A DNA stretch of 37,730 bases. Source: Hellea sp. (GTDB taxonomy: Bacteria > Pseudomonadota > Alphaproteobacteria > Caulobacterales > Maricaulaceae). The stretch spans positions 1 through 37,730 of the forward strand of contig JAHDEZ010000010.1 in the NCBI GenBank assembly GCA_020628425.1, read 5' to 3'. Every line of letters starts with the position of its first letter. The first letter of the stretch is position 1. This document shows positions 30,888 to 37,730 of the stretch, one piece after another. The position numbers and the translations under genes were made by a program. Under the pieces are notes generated by a model. It saw nothing but the letters and a program-made list of their open reading frames with translations. It was not told where the DNA came from and searched no databases.

Positions 30888-31883
30888 ATGGCCAAAAAGG
30901 CATCCTTGAAGTCTTCTAAGACAACCAAAGCAGCTTTGACCAGCTATTACAAGGATATGCTGCTTATTCGGCGTTTTGAGGAAAAGGCCGGACAGCTCTA
31001 CGGAATGGGACAGATCGCCGGGTTTTGTCACCTCTATATCGGGCAGGAGGCTGTTGTTGTGGGAATGCGTCACGCCATGAAAGAGGGGGATCAGATGATT
31101 ACGTCTTATCGTGATCACGGGCACATGTTGGCCTGCGGTATGACACCACGCGGTGTCATGGCCGAATTGACCGGCCGTATTGGCGGTTACTCCCGTGGTA
31201 AAGGCGGGTCTATGCACATGTTTTCCGTCGAGAAAAAGTTTTACGGTGGCCATGGTATCGTCGGGGCACAGGTCCCAATTGGCGCAGGTCTGGGATTTGC
31301 GAATAAATATCTTGAAAACAGCGCCGTAAGCCTGGCGTTTTTTGGCGACGGAGCGGCCAATCAGGGGCAAGTCTACGAAACTTTCAATATGGCTGAGCTT
31401 TGGGATCTGCCGGTCGTATTCATTATTGAAAACAATCAATATGCCATGGGTACCTCCGTCGAACGTTCATCTGCCGAGACAGAGCTTTATAAACGCGGCA
31501 TCAGTTTCGGAATCGAAGGTGTACAGGTTGATGGCATGGATGTCGTTGCCGTGAAATCTGCCGGTGAAAAAGCGATTAAACATGCTCGGGATGGCAAAGG
31601 CCCCATGATCCTTGAAATGAAAACATATCGCTACCGTGGTCATTCTATGTCTGATCCGGCAAAATACCGTACCCGGGAAGAAGTGAAAGAAGTTCGCTCG
31701 GAAAGTGACCCTATCGATATGGTCAAAGAACGTTTGATTGCTGAGGGGTGGGCAGACCAAGACAGCCTAAAAGCCATCGATAAAGAAATCAAAGCTGTCG
31801 TCGCAGACTCGGCAGATTTTGCTCTGGAAAGCCCGGAACCGGACCCGGCCGAACTTTATACTGACGTATTGTTGGAGGCTTAG
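30888..31883 (+). CDS. pdhA: Pyruvate dehydrogenase E1 component, alpha subunit
   Basis: This 331-residue subunit binds thiamine diphosphate and decarboxylates pyruvate together with PdhB. The ThDP motif GDGAANQG (153-160) through ENNQYAMG with Asn182-183 is complete. The phosphorylation-loop-like segment YRYRGHSMSDPAKYRT follows near residue 250, and the family start YYKDMLLIRRFEEKAGQLY is at 20-38. There is an in-frame serine/lysine-rich N-terminal tail of about 15 residues. pdhB follows after 3 bases. The candidate operator stands just upstream. Confidence 0.96.
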   Translation: MAKKASLKSSKTTKAALTSYYKDMLLIRRFEEKAGQLYGMGQIAGFCHLYIGQEAVVVGMRHAMKEGDQMITSYRDHGHMLACGMTPRGVMAELTGRIGGYSRGKGGSMHMFSVEKKFYGGHGIVGAQVPIGAGLGFANKYLENSAVSLAFFGDGAANQGQVYETFNMAELWDLPVVFIIENNQYAMGTSVERSSAETELYKRGISFGIEGVQVDGMDVVAVKSAGEKAIKHARDGKGPMILEMKTYRYRGHSMSDPAKYRTREEVKEVRSESDPIDMVKERLIAEGWADQDSLKAIDKEIKAVVADSADFALESPEPDPAELYTDVLLEA

Positions 31884-31886
31884 GAT

Positions 31887-33263
31887 ATGCCAATTGATAT
31901 TCAAATGCCGGCTTTGTCTCCGACAATGGAAGAAGGAACACTAGCCAAATGGATGGTCAAAGAGGGCGATACAGTGTCGTCCGGTGACGTTTTAGCTGAG
32001 ATCGAAACAGATAAGGCAACAATGGAAGTCGAGGCCATTGATGAAGGCATTGTCGGGCGCATTGTCATTGCCGAAGGCACGGAAAACGTCAAAGTCGGCG
32101 CTGTTATTCTCCAGCTTTTGGAAGAAGGAGAAGACGCAAGTGCGTTGTCTGCTCCGGTTAGCTCGGCTCCAGTCAGCGCTGCGCCTCAGGTCGCCGCACC
32201 TGCTCCGGTCAAAGAAGAGGCGTCGTCTCCAGTGAAAAAATCTGTACCGGCTGAGCCCTCAATCCCGACTAATATCAAAATGGTTGAACTGACCGTCCGC
32301 GATGCTCTACGGGATGCTATGGCCGAAGAAATGCGCCGCGACCCACATGTGTTTGTCATGGGTGAAGAAGTCGCCGAATATCAAGGCGCCTATAAGGTCA
32401 CGCGAGGTTTACTAGAGGAGTTTGGCGCTAAACGCGTTGTTGACACGCCCATCACTGAACATGGTTTTGCCGGTATCGGTGTCGGCGCTGCCATGGGGGG
32501 ATTGAAGCCCATTGTAGAGTTCATGACATTTAATTTTGCCATGCAGGCCATTGACCATATTATCAATTCTGCGGCTAAAACCTTATACATGTCCGGTGGT
32601 CAGATGCGTTGCCCCATCGTTTTCCGAGGCCCGAATGGGGCCGCGTCTCGGGTTGGTGCGCAGCACTCTCAGGATTATTCCAGCTGGTACGCCCATGTGC
32701 CAGGCCTCAAGGTTGTAGCGCCTTATGACGCTGCGGATGCGAAGGGCCTCCTGAAAGCCGCTATTCGGGATCCTAATCCCGTGGTCTTTCTGGAGCACGA
32801 GTTGCTTTACGGTGAGACTTTCGAGGTCCCGGATATGGATGACTTCCTGATCCCAATTGGCAAAGCAAAGGTTCGACGTGAGGGTGCTGATGTGACCATC
32901 GTTGCCCATTCCCGAATGGTTGGGCGTTCTCTTGAAGCAGCGGATATTTTGGCCGAGCAGGGGATTGACGCAGAGGTTATCGACCTGCGCACACTACGTC
33001 CGCTGGATACGGAAACGGTTATCGCCTCCGTCAAAAAGACCAACCGTATTGTGTGCGCCGAAGAAGGGTGGGGGCAGCACGGCGTGGGCGCCGAGATTTC
33101 TGCGGTTGTCACAAGTGAGGCATTCGATTATCTGGACGCGCCGCCCGAACGCGTGCACCAGGAGGACGTGCCACTGCCTTACGCAGCTAACCTTGAAGCG
33201 CTAAGCCTGCCCGGTGTTGAAAAGGTCGTCGCGGCAGCCCGAAAAGTCTGTTACAAGGATTAA
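31887..33263 (+). CDS. pdhB: Pyruvate dehydrogenase E1 component, beta subunit with lipoyl domain
   Basis: The 458-residue protein begins with a lipoyl domain (residues 1-78, [10 protein letters not shown] with Lys43 as the lipoylated lysine), followed by an Ala/Pro/Val-rich linker (about 88-128), and then the E1-beta domain from about 130 ([17 protein letters not shown]) to the end. The extra lipoyl domain on E1-beta is known in alphaproteobacterial complexes. The core contains [14 protein letters not shown] and the C-terminal [12 protein letters not shown] typical of transketolase-type C domains. Spacing of 3 bases to both neighbours shows one operon. Confidence 0.95.
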   Translation: MPIDIQMPALSPTMEEGTLAKWMVKEGDTVSSGDVLAEIETDKATMEVEAIDEGIVGRIVIAEGTENVKVGAVILQLLEEGEDASALSAPVSSAPVSAAPQVAAPAPVKEEASSPVKKSVPAEPSIPTNIKMVELTVRDALRDAMAEEMRRDPHVFVMGEEVAEYQGAYKVTRGLLEEFGAKRVVDTPITEHGFAGIGVGAAMGGLKPIVEFMTFNFAMQAIDHIINSAAKTLYMSGGQMRCPIVFRGPNGAASRVGAQHSQDYSSWYAHVPGLKVVAPYDAADAKGLLKAAIRDPNPVVFLEHELLYGETFEVPDMDDFLIPIGKAKVRREGADVTIVAHSRMVGRSLEAADILAEQGIDAEVIDLRTLRPLDTETVIASVKKTNRIVCAEEGWGQHGVGAEISAVVTSEAFDYLDAPPERVHQEDVPLPYAANLEALSLPGVEKVVAAARKVCYKD

Positions 33264-33266
33264 GCG

Positions 33267-34595
33267 ATGCCTATAGAAATCCTCATGCCAGCCTTGTCGC
33301 CAACTATGGAAGAAGGCACGCTTGCCAAATGGATGGTCAAAGAAGGCGATACAATTAGTTCTGGCGACGTTTTGGCCGAAATTGAAACCGATAAAGCAAC
33401 AATGGAGGTGGAAGCTGTCGAGGAGGGAACGCTGGCTAAAATTCTAGTGGCCGAGGGCTCAGAAGGCGTTAAAGTCAACGCGCCTATCGCTATTCTGCTC
33501 GAAGAGGATGAGGATGCCAGCGCATTGGAGGGGTATTCGGCAGGTCAGTCAGTTGCTCGCGGTGTTTCCGCTCCGGCACGGTTAGAGCCAGAGTCAGAGC
33601 CCGTAAAAACGCCGGAAAGTCCTAAGCCAGCTTCAAGACCATCGAAATCGGACGGTGACAGGGTCAAAGCTTCTCCTTTGGCGAAGCGCCTTGCCGCTGA
33701 TGCTGGAATAGACTTGGTGGGCCTATCAGGCTCCGGTCCCAATGGCAGAATTGTCAAAGCCGATATCTTAGCGGCAAAGGCAGGCGGCGCTCAGACAACA
33801 GAAATTGCACCGACTCATGCCATGCTCCATTCAGTGTCAGAAACGACAGAGGTTGGAATGCCATTAGGTGGTGGTGCTGATTATCTGTCCAAAATGGGCG
33901 TGGAGCCGGGGTCTTATGACCTTATCCCTTTGAACAATATTCAAAAGGTCGTTGCGAAACGGCTTGTGTCTTCAAATAATAATGTTCCGGATTTTCCGCT
34001 GCAAATTGATTGTGAATTGGATGCATTGTTGAAGATGCGCAAAGAACTGAATGGTCAGGTCTCAGAAGGTATCAAAATATCGGTCAATGATATGCTGATA
34101 CGTGCCTGTGCTTTGGCGTTGAAACATGTGCCAGAGGCCAATGCCAGCTATACGCCGGATGGAATTGCCATGCATAAGCACGCAGATGTGGCCGTTGCGG
34201 TTTCCATCGAAAACGGACTGATTACGCCCATCGTACGCGGTGCCGAGAATAAAGGACTATCGACGATCTCAGCTGAAATGGACGACCTTATTGTTCGAGC
34301 CAAAGACCGCAAACTCAAGCCGCAAGAATATCAGGGCGGGACTTTCAGTATTTCAAATCTTGGTATGATGGGCATTAAGAATTTCGGTTCCATTATCAAT
34401 GAGCCTCATGGCATGATCCTGTCTGTGGGTGCGGGCGCACCCCGCCCGGTTGTCAAAGACGGGGCATTGGCAATTGCGACCGTAATGACTGTGACGCTCA
34501 CTTGTGATCATAGAGTTGTTGATGGTGCTTTGGGTGCAAAATGGTTGCAACACTTCAAACGATACGTGGAACAACCCATAACTATGATGCTCTAA
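33267..34595 (+). CDS. pdhC: Dihydrolipoamide acetyltransferase (E2 of pyruvate dehydrogenase)
   Basis: This 442-residue core enzyme has one lipoyl domain (1-78, Lys43), an E3/E1-binding domain at about 131-168 (ASPLAKRLAADAGIDL then GPNGRIVKADI), and a catalytic domain from about 215, ending with the acetyltransferase site DHRVVDG, where His415 and Asp419 (HxxxD) are the catalytic residues. Its lipoyl domain is almost identical to that of PdhB. It transfers the acetyl group to CoA. The last gene of the pdhABC run; a 112-base gap with a promoter follows. Confidence 0.95.
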   Translation: MPIEILMPALSPTMEEGTLAKWMVKEGDTISSGDVLAEIETDKATMEVEAVEEGTLAKILVAEGSEGVKVNAPIAILLEEDEDASALEGYSAGQSVARGVSAPARLEPESEPVKTPESPKPASRPSKSDGDRVKASPLAKRLAADAGIDLVGLSGSGPNGRIVKADILAAKAGGAQTTEIAPTHAMLHSVSETTEVGMPLGGGADYLSKMGVEPGSYDLIPLNNIQKVVAKRLVSSNNNVPDFPLQIDCELDALLKMRKELNGQVSEGIKISVNDMLIRACALALKHVPEANASYTPDGIAMHKHADVAVAVSIENGLITPIVRGAENKGLSTISAEMDDLIVRAKDRKLKPQEYQGGTFSISNLGMMGIKNFGSIINEPHGMILSVGAGAPRPVVKDGALAIATVMTVTLTCDHRVVDGALGAKWLQHFKRYVEQPITMML

Positions 34596-34650
34596 GCTTC
34601 TTCTGAGAGTAGCCAAGATATAGACAAATTCCCCTGACTGCAGCGGAGCC

Positions 34651-34679
34651 TTTTCGAAACCGTCGACTTGGTTTATAAT
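34651..34679 (+). promoter_or_regulatory. Predicted promoter of the acidic repeat protein gene
   Basis: TTTTCG (34651-34656) and a perfect TATAAT (34674-34679) are 17 bases apart. The -10 is strong and the -35 weak. Transcription would start about 20 bases before the start codon of the next gene, separating it from pdhABC. Confidence 0.5.
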
Positions 34680-34707
34680 AGGTTAACGTAAATGTATGGG
34701 GACCGGC

Positions 34708-35598
34708 ATGGTCGTAAAGATCTTTACAGCAGCAACTATCGTAGCGGCCATGGCCGGGAGTATGGTTTACTTCGGGACGCAGCCAGCCGGTACAAGTGGA
34801 ACGATTAAGATCGAGTCCAACGCCTCCGAAGTGGATGAAACCGGCGCGACCAGAAAAATCGTTTCCCGTTATATCGGCTCTGACGACTCAATAGTAGAAT
34901 CAGAGTCGACGCCGTCCTATAACGCTGAATTAATCGATGACAATCCATATGTCGTCGACGCGGAAGGGACTGAGACGGGACATCCGCACCCACCCAGGGC
35001 AAAACGAAAGTCAGAGGAAGAGGTTGTCGAAGTAGAAGTTATCGATCCTGATCAAGTTGTTCCTAGTTTGACTGAGGAAGAGGCGGATTATCCAGCAGTG
35101 GGATCCGTCATCGAGCTAGAGATCAGTGAAGCAAGTATCGACGCAGGATTGGTTTCAGAGCCTGAAGACGAGGTCATGCCGGTAGAGATTGTCGAAGAAG
35201 TGCCTCCTACTCATGCCAATAGAGTTAAGCGAAGCGATACAAGAACACTGGATAAAGACCAGGTCAGTCATGACGACCCCGCAATGCAGCGCATTAAGGT
35301 CGTATTCGAACAAGCGCTTAATATTGAACAAATTGACCTTCGTGACAGAGCTTATCTGGATTTATCCGACTATGCGACGTCGAAAGGTTTGTTTGGTCAG
35401 GCAGAAAGGGCGGCACTCAAAATCAATCAGGTTGAATTAAGGGACACGGCCCGCTCTCGTATTGCGATGGGGCTGGCACGATACGGTAAATCTGACGAAG
35501 CTTTTGCTTTGATCGAAGCTGTTGAAGTGTCGGAGCTACGTGATGTGATGCGTCTACAGGTTATCGAGGCACTGTTAGGGACAAATGCGCGCCGATAA
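34708..35598 (+). CDS. Membrane-anchored acidic protein with C-terminal helical repeats
   Basis: The protein of about 296 residues has an N-terminal membrane anchor (MVVKIFTAATIVAAMAGSM), a long acidic, low-complexity middle (about 25-180, with EEEVVEVEVIDPDQVV and similar), and a C-terminal part of about 95 residues with three helical repeats of about 33 residues, each built around a leucine-arginine-aspartate (LRD) motif (IDLRD, VELRD, SELRD). These resemble TPR-like protein-binding repeats. No family is recognised. I prefer ATG 34708, with GGGGA upstream, over ATG 34696. It sits between pdhC and lpd, but its promoter suggests separate control. Confidence 0.6.
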   Translation: MVVKIFTAATIVAAMAGSMVYFGTQPAGTSGTIKIESNASEVDETGATRKIVSRYIGSDDSIVESESTPSYNAELIDDNPYVVDAEGTETGHPHPPRAKRKSEEEVVEVEVIDPDQVVPSLTEEEADYPAVGSVIELEISEASIDAGLVSEPEDEVMPVEIVEEVPPTHANRVKRSDTRTLDKDQVSHDDPAMQRIKVVFEQALNIEQIDLRDRAYLDLSDYATSKGLFGQAERAALKINQVELRDTARSRIAMGLARYGKSDEAFALIEAVEVSELRDVMRLQVIEALLGTNARR

Positions 35599-35650
35599 AT
35601 TTAGCTCCTCGACGGTTTTTTCTATTAAAATCATATAGTTCTGCTATAAG

Positions 35651-35687
35651 TTTCGCGATTTTCAGCGATTTGTTTCGCGTGCGAAAT
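35651..35687. promoter_or_regulatory. Candidate operator upstream of lpd
   Basis: The perfect palindrome-like TTTCGCGTGCGAAAT (35673-35687) lies 13 bases before the lpd start. Another half-site TTTCGCG stands at 35651-35657, just after TATAAG (35645-35650), a possible -10. It matches the pdhA motif at 30862. The shared site is the main evidence that lpd and pdhABC are co-regulated. Confidence 0.5.
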
Positions 35688-35700
35688 AATGGTGTAGAAT

Positions 35701-37095
35701 ATGGCAACTTCCAATTTTGATGTGATTGTTATTGGCTCGGGCCCGGGCGGTTATGTGACTGCTATCCGAGCCTCACAACTTGGGTTCAAGACGGCCATTG
35801 TCGAAAAAGAAGCCCTCGGAGGGGTTTGTCTGAATTGGGGGTGTATACCAACCAAGGCTTTATTGCGCTCTGCCGAAGTTTACACGCAAATGCAACATGC
35901 CGGTGATTATGGTCTAACGGCCACGGCCGGGTTTGATCTGTCTGCGATTGTTAAACGTTCGAGAAATATAGCCTCGCAAATGTCCAAGGGTATTTCTTTC
36001 TTGATGAAGAAACACAAAATCACCGTTATTGATGGTTTTGCCACGCTCCAACCCGGGAAACCAGCCCCTCAGGTTTTTGTGGGGAGCGATAGCTATCAGG
36101 CGAAACATGTCATTCTCGCCAGTGGAGCGCGGGCGCGTACAATACCGCAGATAGGTCTTGAGCCCGATGGAAAATATATTTGGACGGCGAAGGAAGCCAT
36201 GATCCCAGAGGATTTACCAGGGCGTCTTCTGGTAATTGGATCTGGTGCTATCGGCATGGAGTTCGCAAGTTTCTACAACGCATTTGGATCCGATGTGACC
36301 GTAGTAGAAATGGTTGACCGAATTCTTCCGGCTGAAGACGCAGAAATTTCAGTGTTTGCCCGCAGGTCATTCGAGAAACAGGGTATAAAGATCAAAACCG
36401 ACACCCAGGTTAATGCCGTGAAACCGGGTGTATCAGACATTTCCGCAACAATGTCTGGTACCAAAGGCGATGTGACGGAGAAATTTGATCGTATCATTCT
36501 GGCGATTGGAATTGTTGGGAACGTGGAAGACATGGGTTTGGAAGCTTTGGGTGTCAAAATAGACCGCTCTCATGTCCAGGTTGATGAGTATTCTTTTACA
36601 GGCGTGGCTGGGCTTTATGCGATTGGTGATGTAACGACGCCACCTTGGCTGGCGCATAAGGCCTCTCATGAGGGCGTGATTTGCATTGAAAAAATTGCAG
36701 GCGAAAATCCGCATCCACTTGATGCGAATGCCATTCCAGGATGCACTTATTGCCATCCACAGGTTGCCAGTGTCGGTTATACGGAGGCGCAGGCCAAACA
36801 GGCCGGGTATGATGTTCGTGTTGGGAAATTTCCGTTTATTGGAAATGGCAAGGCGGTCGCCCTTGGCGAGGCAGAAGGGCTCATTAAAACAGTATTTGAT
36901 AAGAAAACCGGCGAACTCCTTGGTGCTCATATGATTGGCGCCGAGGTAACGGAGCTTATTCAGGGCTATACCGTCGCCAGGTCGTTAGAAACGACTGAGC
37001 ATGAGTTAATGGAAACCGTTTTCCCGCACCCAACTCTATCAGAAATGATGCATGAAGCTGTTCTTGCAGCTTATGATCGTGCATTGCACATTTAA
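35701..37095 (+). CDS. lpd: Dihydrolipoamide dehydrogenase (E3)
   Basis: This 464-residue flavoenzyme reoxidises the lipoyl group of pyruvate dehydrogenase with NAD. FAD-binding GSGPGGYVTA (12-21), redox disulfide Cys43-Cys48 in GGVCLNWGCIPTK, a second Rossmann motif VIGSGAIGMEFASF, YAIGDVTTPPWLAHKA at the FAD site, and the C-terminal HPHPTLSEMMHEA with His443 and Glu448 are all there. Here the first His is replaced in part: VFPHPTLSE reads Pro-His, the usual layout. Complete. It ends four bases into the convergent deacetylase remnant. Confidence 0.96.
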   Translation: MATSNFDVIVIGSGPGGYVTAIRASQLGFKTAIVEKEALGGVCLNWGCIPTKALLRSAEVYTQMQHAGDYGLTATAGFDLSAIVKRSRNIASQMSKGISFLMKKHKITVIDGFATLQPGKPAPQVFVGSDSYQAKHVILASGARARTIPQIGLEPDGKYIWTAKEAMIPEDLPGRLLVIGSGAIGMEFASFYNAFGSDVTVVEMVDRILPAEDAEISVFARRSFEKQGIKIKTDTQVNAVKPGVSDISATMSGTKGDVTEKFDRIILAIGIVGNVEDMGLEALGVKIDRSHVQVDEYSFTGVAGLYAIGDVTTPPWLAHKASHEGVICIEKIAGENPHPLDANAIPGCTYCHPQVASVGYTEAQAKQAGYDVRVGKFPFIGNGKAVALGEAEGLIKTVFDKKTGELLGAHMIGAEVTELIQGYTVARSLETTEHELMETVFPHPTLSEMMHEAVLAAYDRALHI

Positions 37096-37730
37096 CAATT
37101 ATCAAATCCGTTCAGGAAAGCTTTAACGTTAACGCCGATTGACGTCAGATCGTAGCCGCCTTCCATGCAAATAAGCGTTGGCAAACCCAACTCATTGATA
37201 ATTGCTCCCATTTCTGAGTAATCAGCGGTTTTGATTTCAAAGAAACTTATCGGGTCATCAATAAATGTATCTGCGCCGTAGGAAACAATCAAATAATCGG
37301 GCGAATACTGATGGATAGTCTCTAAACTCTTTGAGAGTTGGTTCCTGTATTTTAGCCAGTCTGTTCCGCGTGGCATGGGTAGGTTCAGATTAGAGCCCGT
37401 ACCAGCATTCAGGCCTGTTTCGTCTGGGTGTCCCCAGTAAAACGGATAATCCGTGGCTGGATCCGCATGCAAGGAAACAAAGAGCACGTCCTCACGCTCA
37501 TAAAAAATGTCCTGCGTTCCGTTGCCGTGGTGATAATCCACGTCCAAAATCGCAACTTTCTTCGCACCTTTTCCCAAAAAATATTCAGCCGATATAGCGG
37601 CACTATTCAAATAGCTATAACCGCCCATATAATCCCGGCCACTGTGATGACCCGGCGGGCGGCAAAGTGCAAATGCCTGCGACCTTCCAGTCACGAAAAG
37701 CGCGTTTCAAGAATTCAACGTAGTCACCTG
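37092..37730 (-). pseudogene. Acetylpolyamine amidohydrolase (HDAC superfamily), deleted and frameshifted; 5' end outside window
   Basis: The open part (from about 37694, 200 residues) is the C-terminal two thirds of the enzyme: RPPGHHSGRDYMGGYSYLN with the catalytic histidines, ILDVDYHHGNGTQDIFYE with zinc ligands, and SYGADTFIDDPISFF with a further zinc aspartate. Upstream, in a different frame, the end of the window reads GDYVEFLKRAFRDWKVAG, the expected segment much earlier in the family (compare YLNFLETAWDRWKAAG of AphA). About 65 residues that should lie between are absent. A stop precedes the open part in its own frame. The enzyme would deacetylate polyamines; this copy is probably dead. 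Confidence 0.75.

Noticed and set aside
30822-31439. 205-codon open frame on the minus strand across pdhA
   Set aside because: Antisense shadow of the highly conserved ThDP domain of pdhA.
31887-33500. Near-identical DNA at the starts of pdhB and pdhC looked like a direct repeat
   Set aside because: It is explained by the homologous lipoyl domains of the two subunits, a known arrangement in alphaproteobacterial pyruvate dehydrogenase.

Overview
The window looks like a chromosomal segment of an alphaproteobacterium of moderate GC content. The evidence is indirect. The pyruvate dehydrogenase genes run pdhA, then a pdhB with its own lipoyl domain, then pdhC, directly downstream of an ftsB/divIC gene, which is a typical alphaproteobacterial order. 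A short protein has a GcrA-like cysteine cluster. The intergenic gaps carry the CGTCATCC/GGATGACG type of palindromic repeat that is abundant in this class. A marine Hyphomonadaceae/Maricaulales-like lineage is my best guess, but it is inference. No rRNA, tRNA, CRISPR array, integrase or intact insertion sequence was seen.

Region 1 (1-9800) is core metabolism. It opens with the 3' end of a ferredoxin reductase, a GAF-LuxR regulator, a strong hairpin terminator, and a small protein that looks like the N-terminal third of cytochrome c oxidase subunit I without its heme ligand. A valine-degradation cluster follows: mmsA, an isobutyryl-CoA-type acyl-CoA dehydrogenase, two small unknown membrane proteins, a 3-hydroxyisobutyryl-CoA hydrolase, a Sel1-repeat protein and mmsB. 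Together these cover most of the route from isobutyryl-CoA to propionyl-CoA. A YghU-type glutathione enzyme and an NTF2-like lipoprotein lie on the other strand.

Region 2 (9800-19240) starts with a phage-style switch. An S24 (LexA/CI-like) repressor faces a 29-residue membrane peptide, a GcrA-like zinc-knuckle protein and an unknown protein. The two divergent promoters share six ATAGGA half-sites. Then come recQ, a LOG-family nucleosidase, a 922-residue DUF2339 membrane protein, an exported protein of unknown function and a membrane-anchored C39-like cysteine peptidase.

Region 3 (19240-30500) is an accessory region built on a decayed prophage. It has a terminase small subunit, a terminase large subunit broken by two frameshifts and a 3' deletion fusion, several tail or baseplate-type genes and a possible tape-measure fragment. 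Interleaved are secreted proteins that share a CWDG...C motif, a Panacea (SocA-like) antitoxin gene followed by a small membrane protein (a candidate toxin-antitoxin pair), and two tandem paralogs of a membrane protein with a PH/GRAM-like tail, one of them broken.

Region 4 (30500-37730) returns to core metabolism: ftsB, pdhA-pdhB-pdhC, an acidic membrane-anchored repeat protein, and lpd. Both pdhA and lpd carry a TTTCG(C/T)GTGCGAA dyad at nearly the same distance from the start codon, which suggests one regulator for the two transcription units. The window ends in an acetylpolyamine amidohydrolase (HDAC superfamily) gene that seems to have lost about 65 codons and its reading frame.
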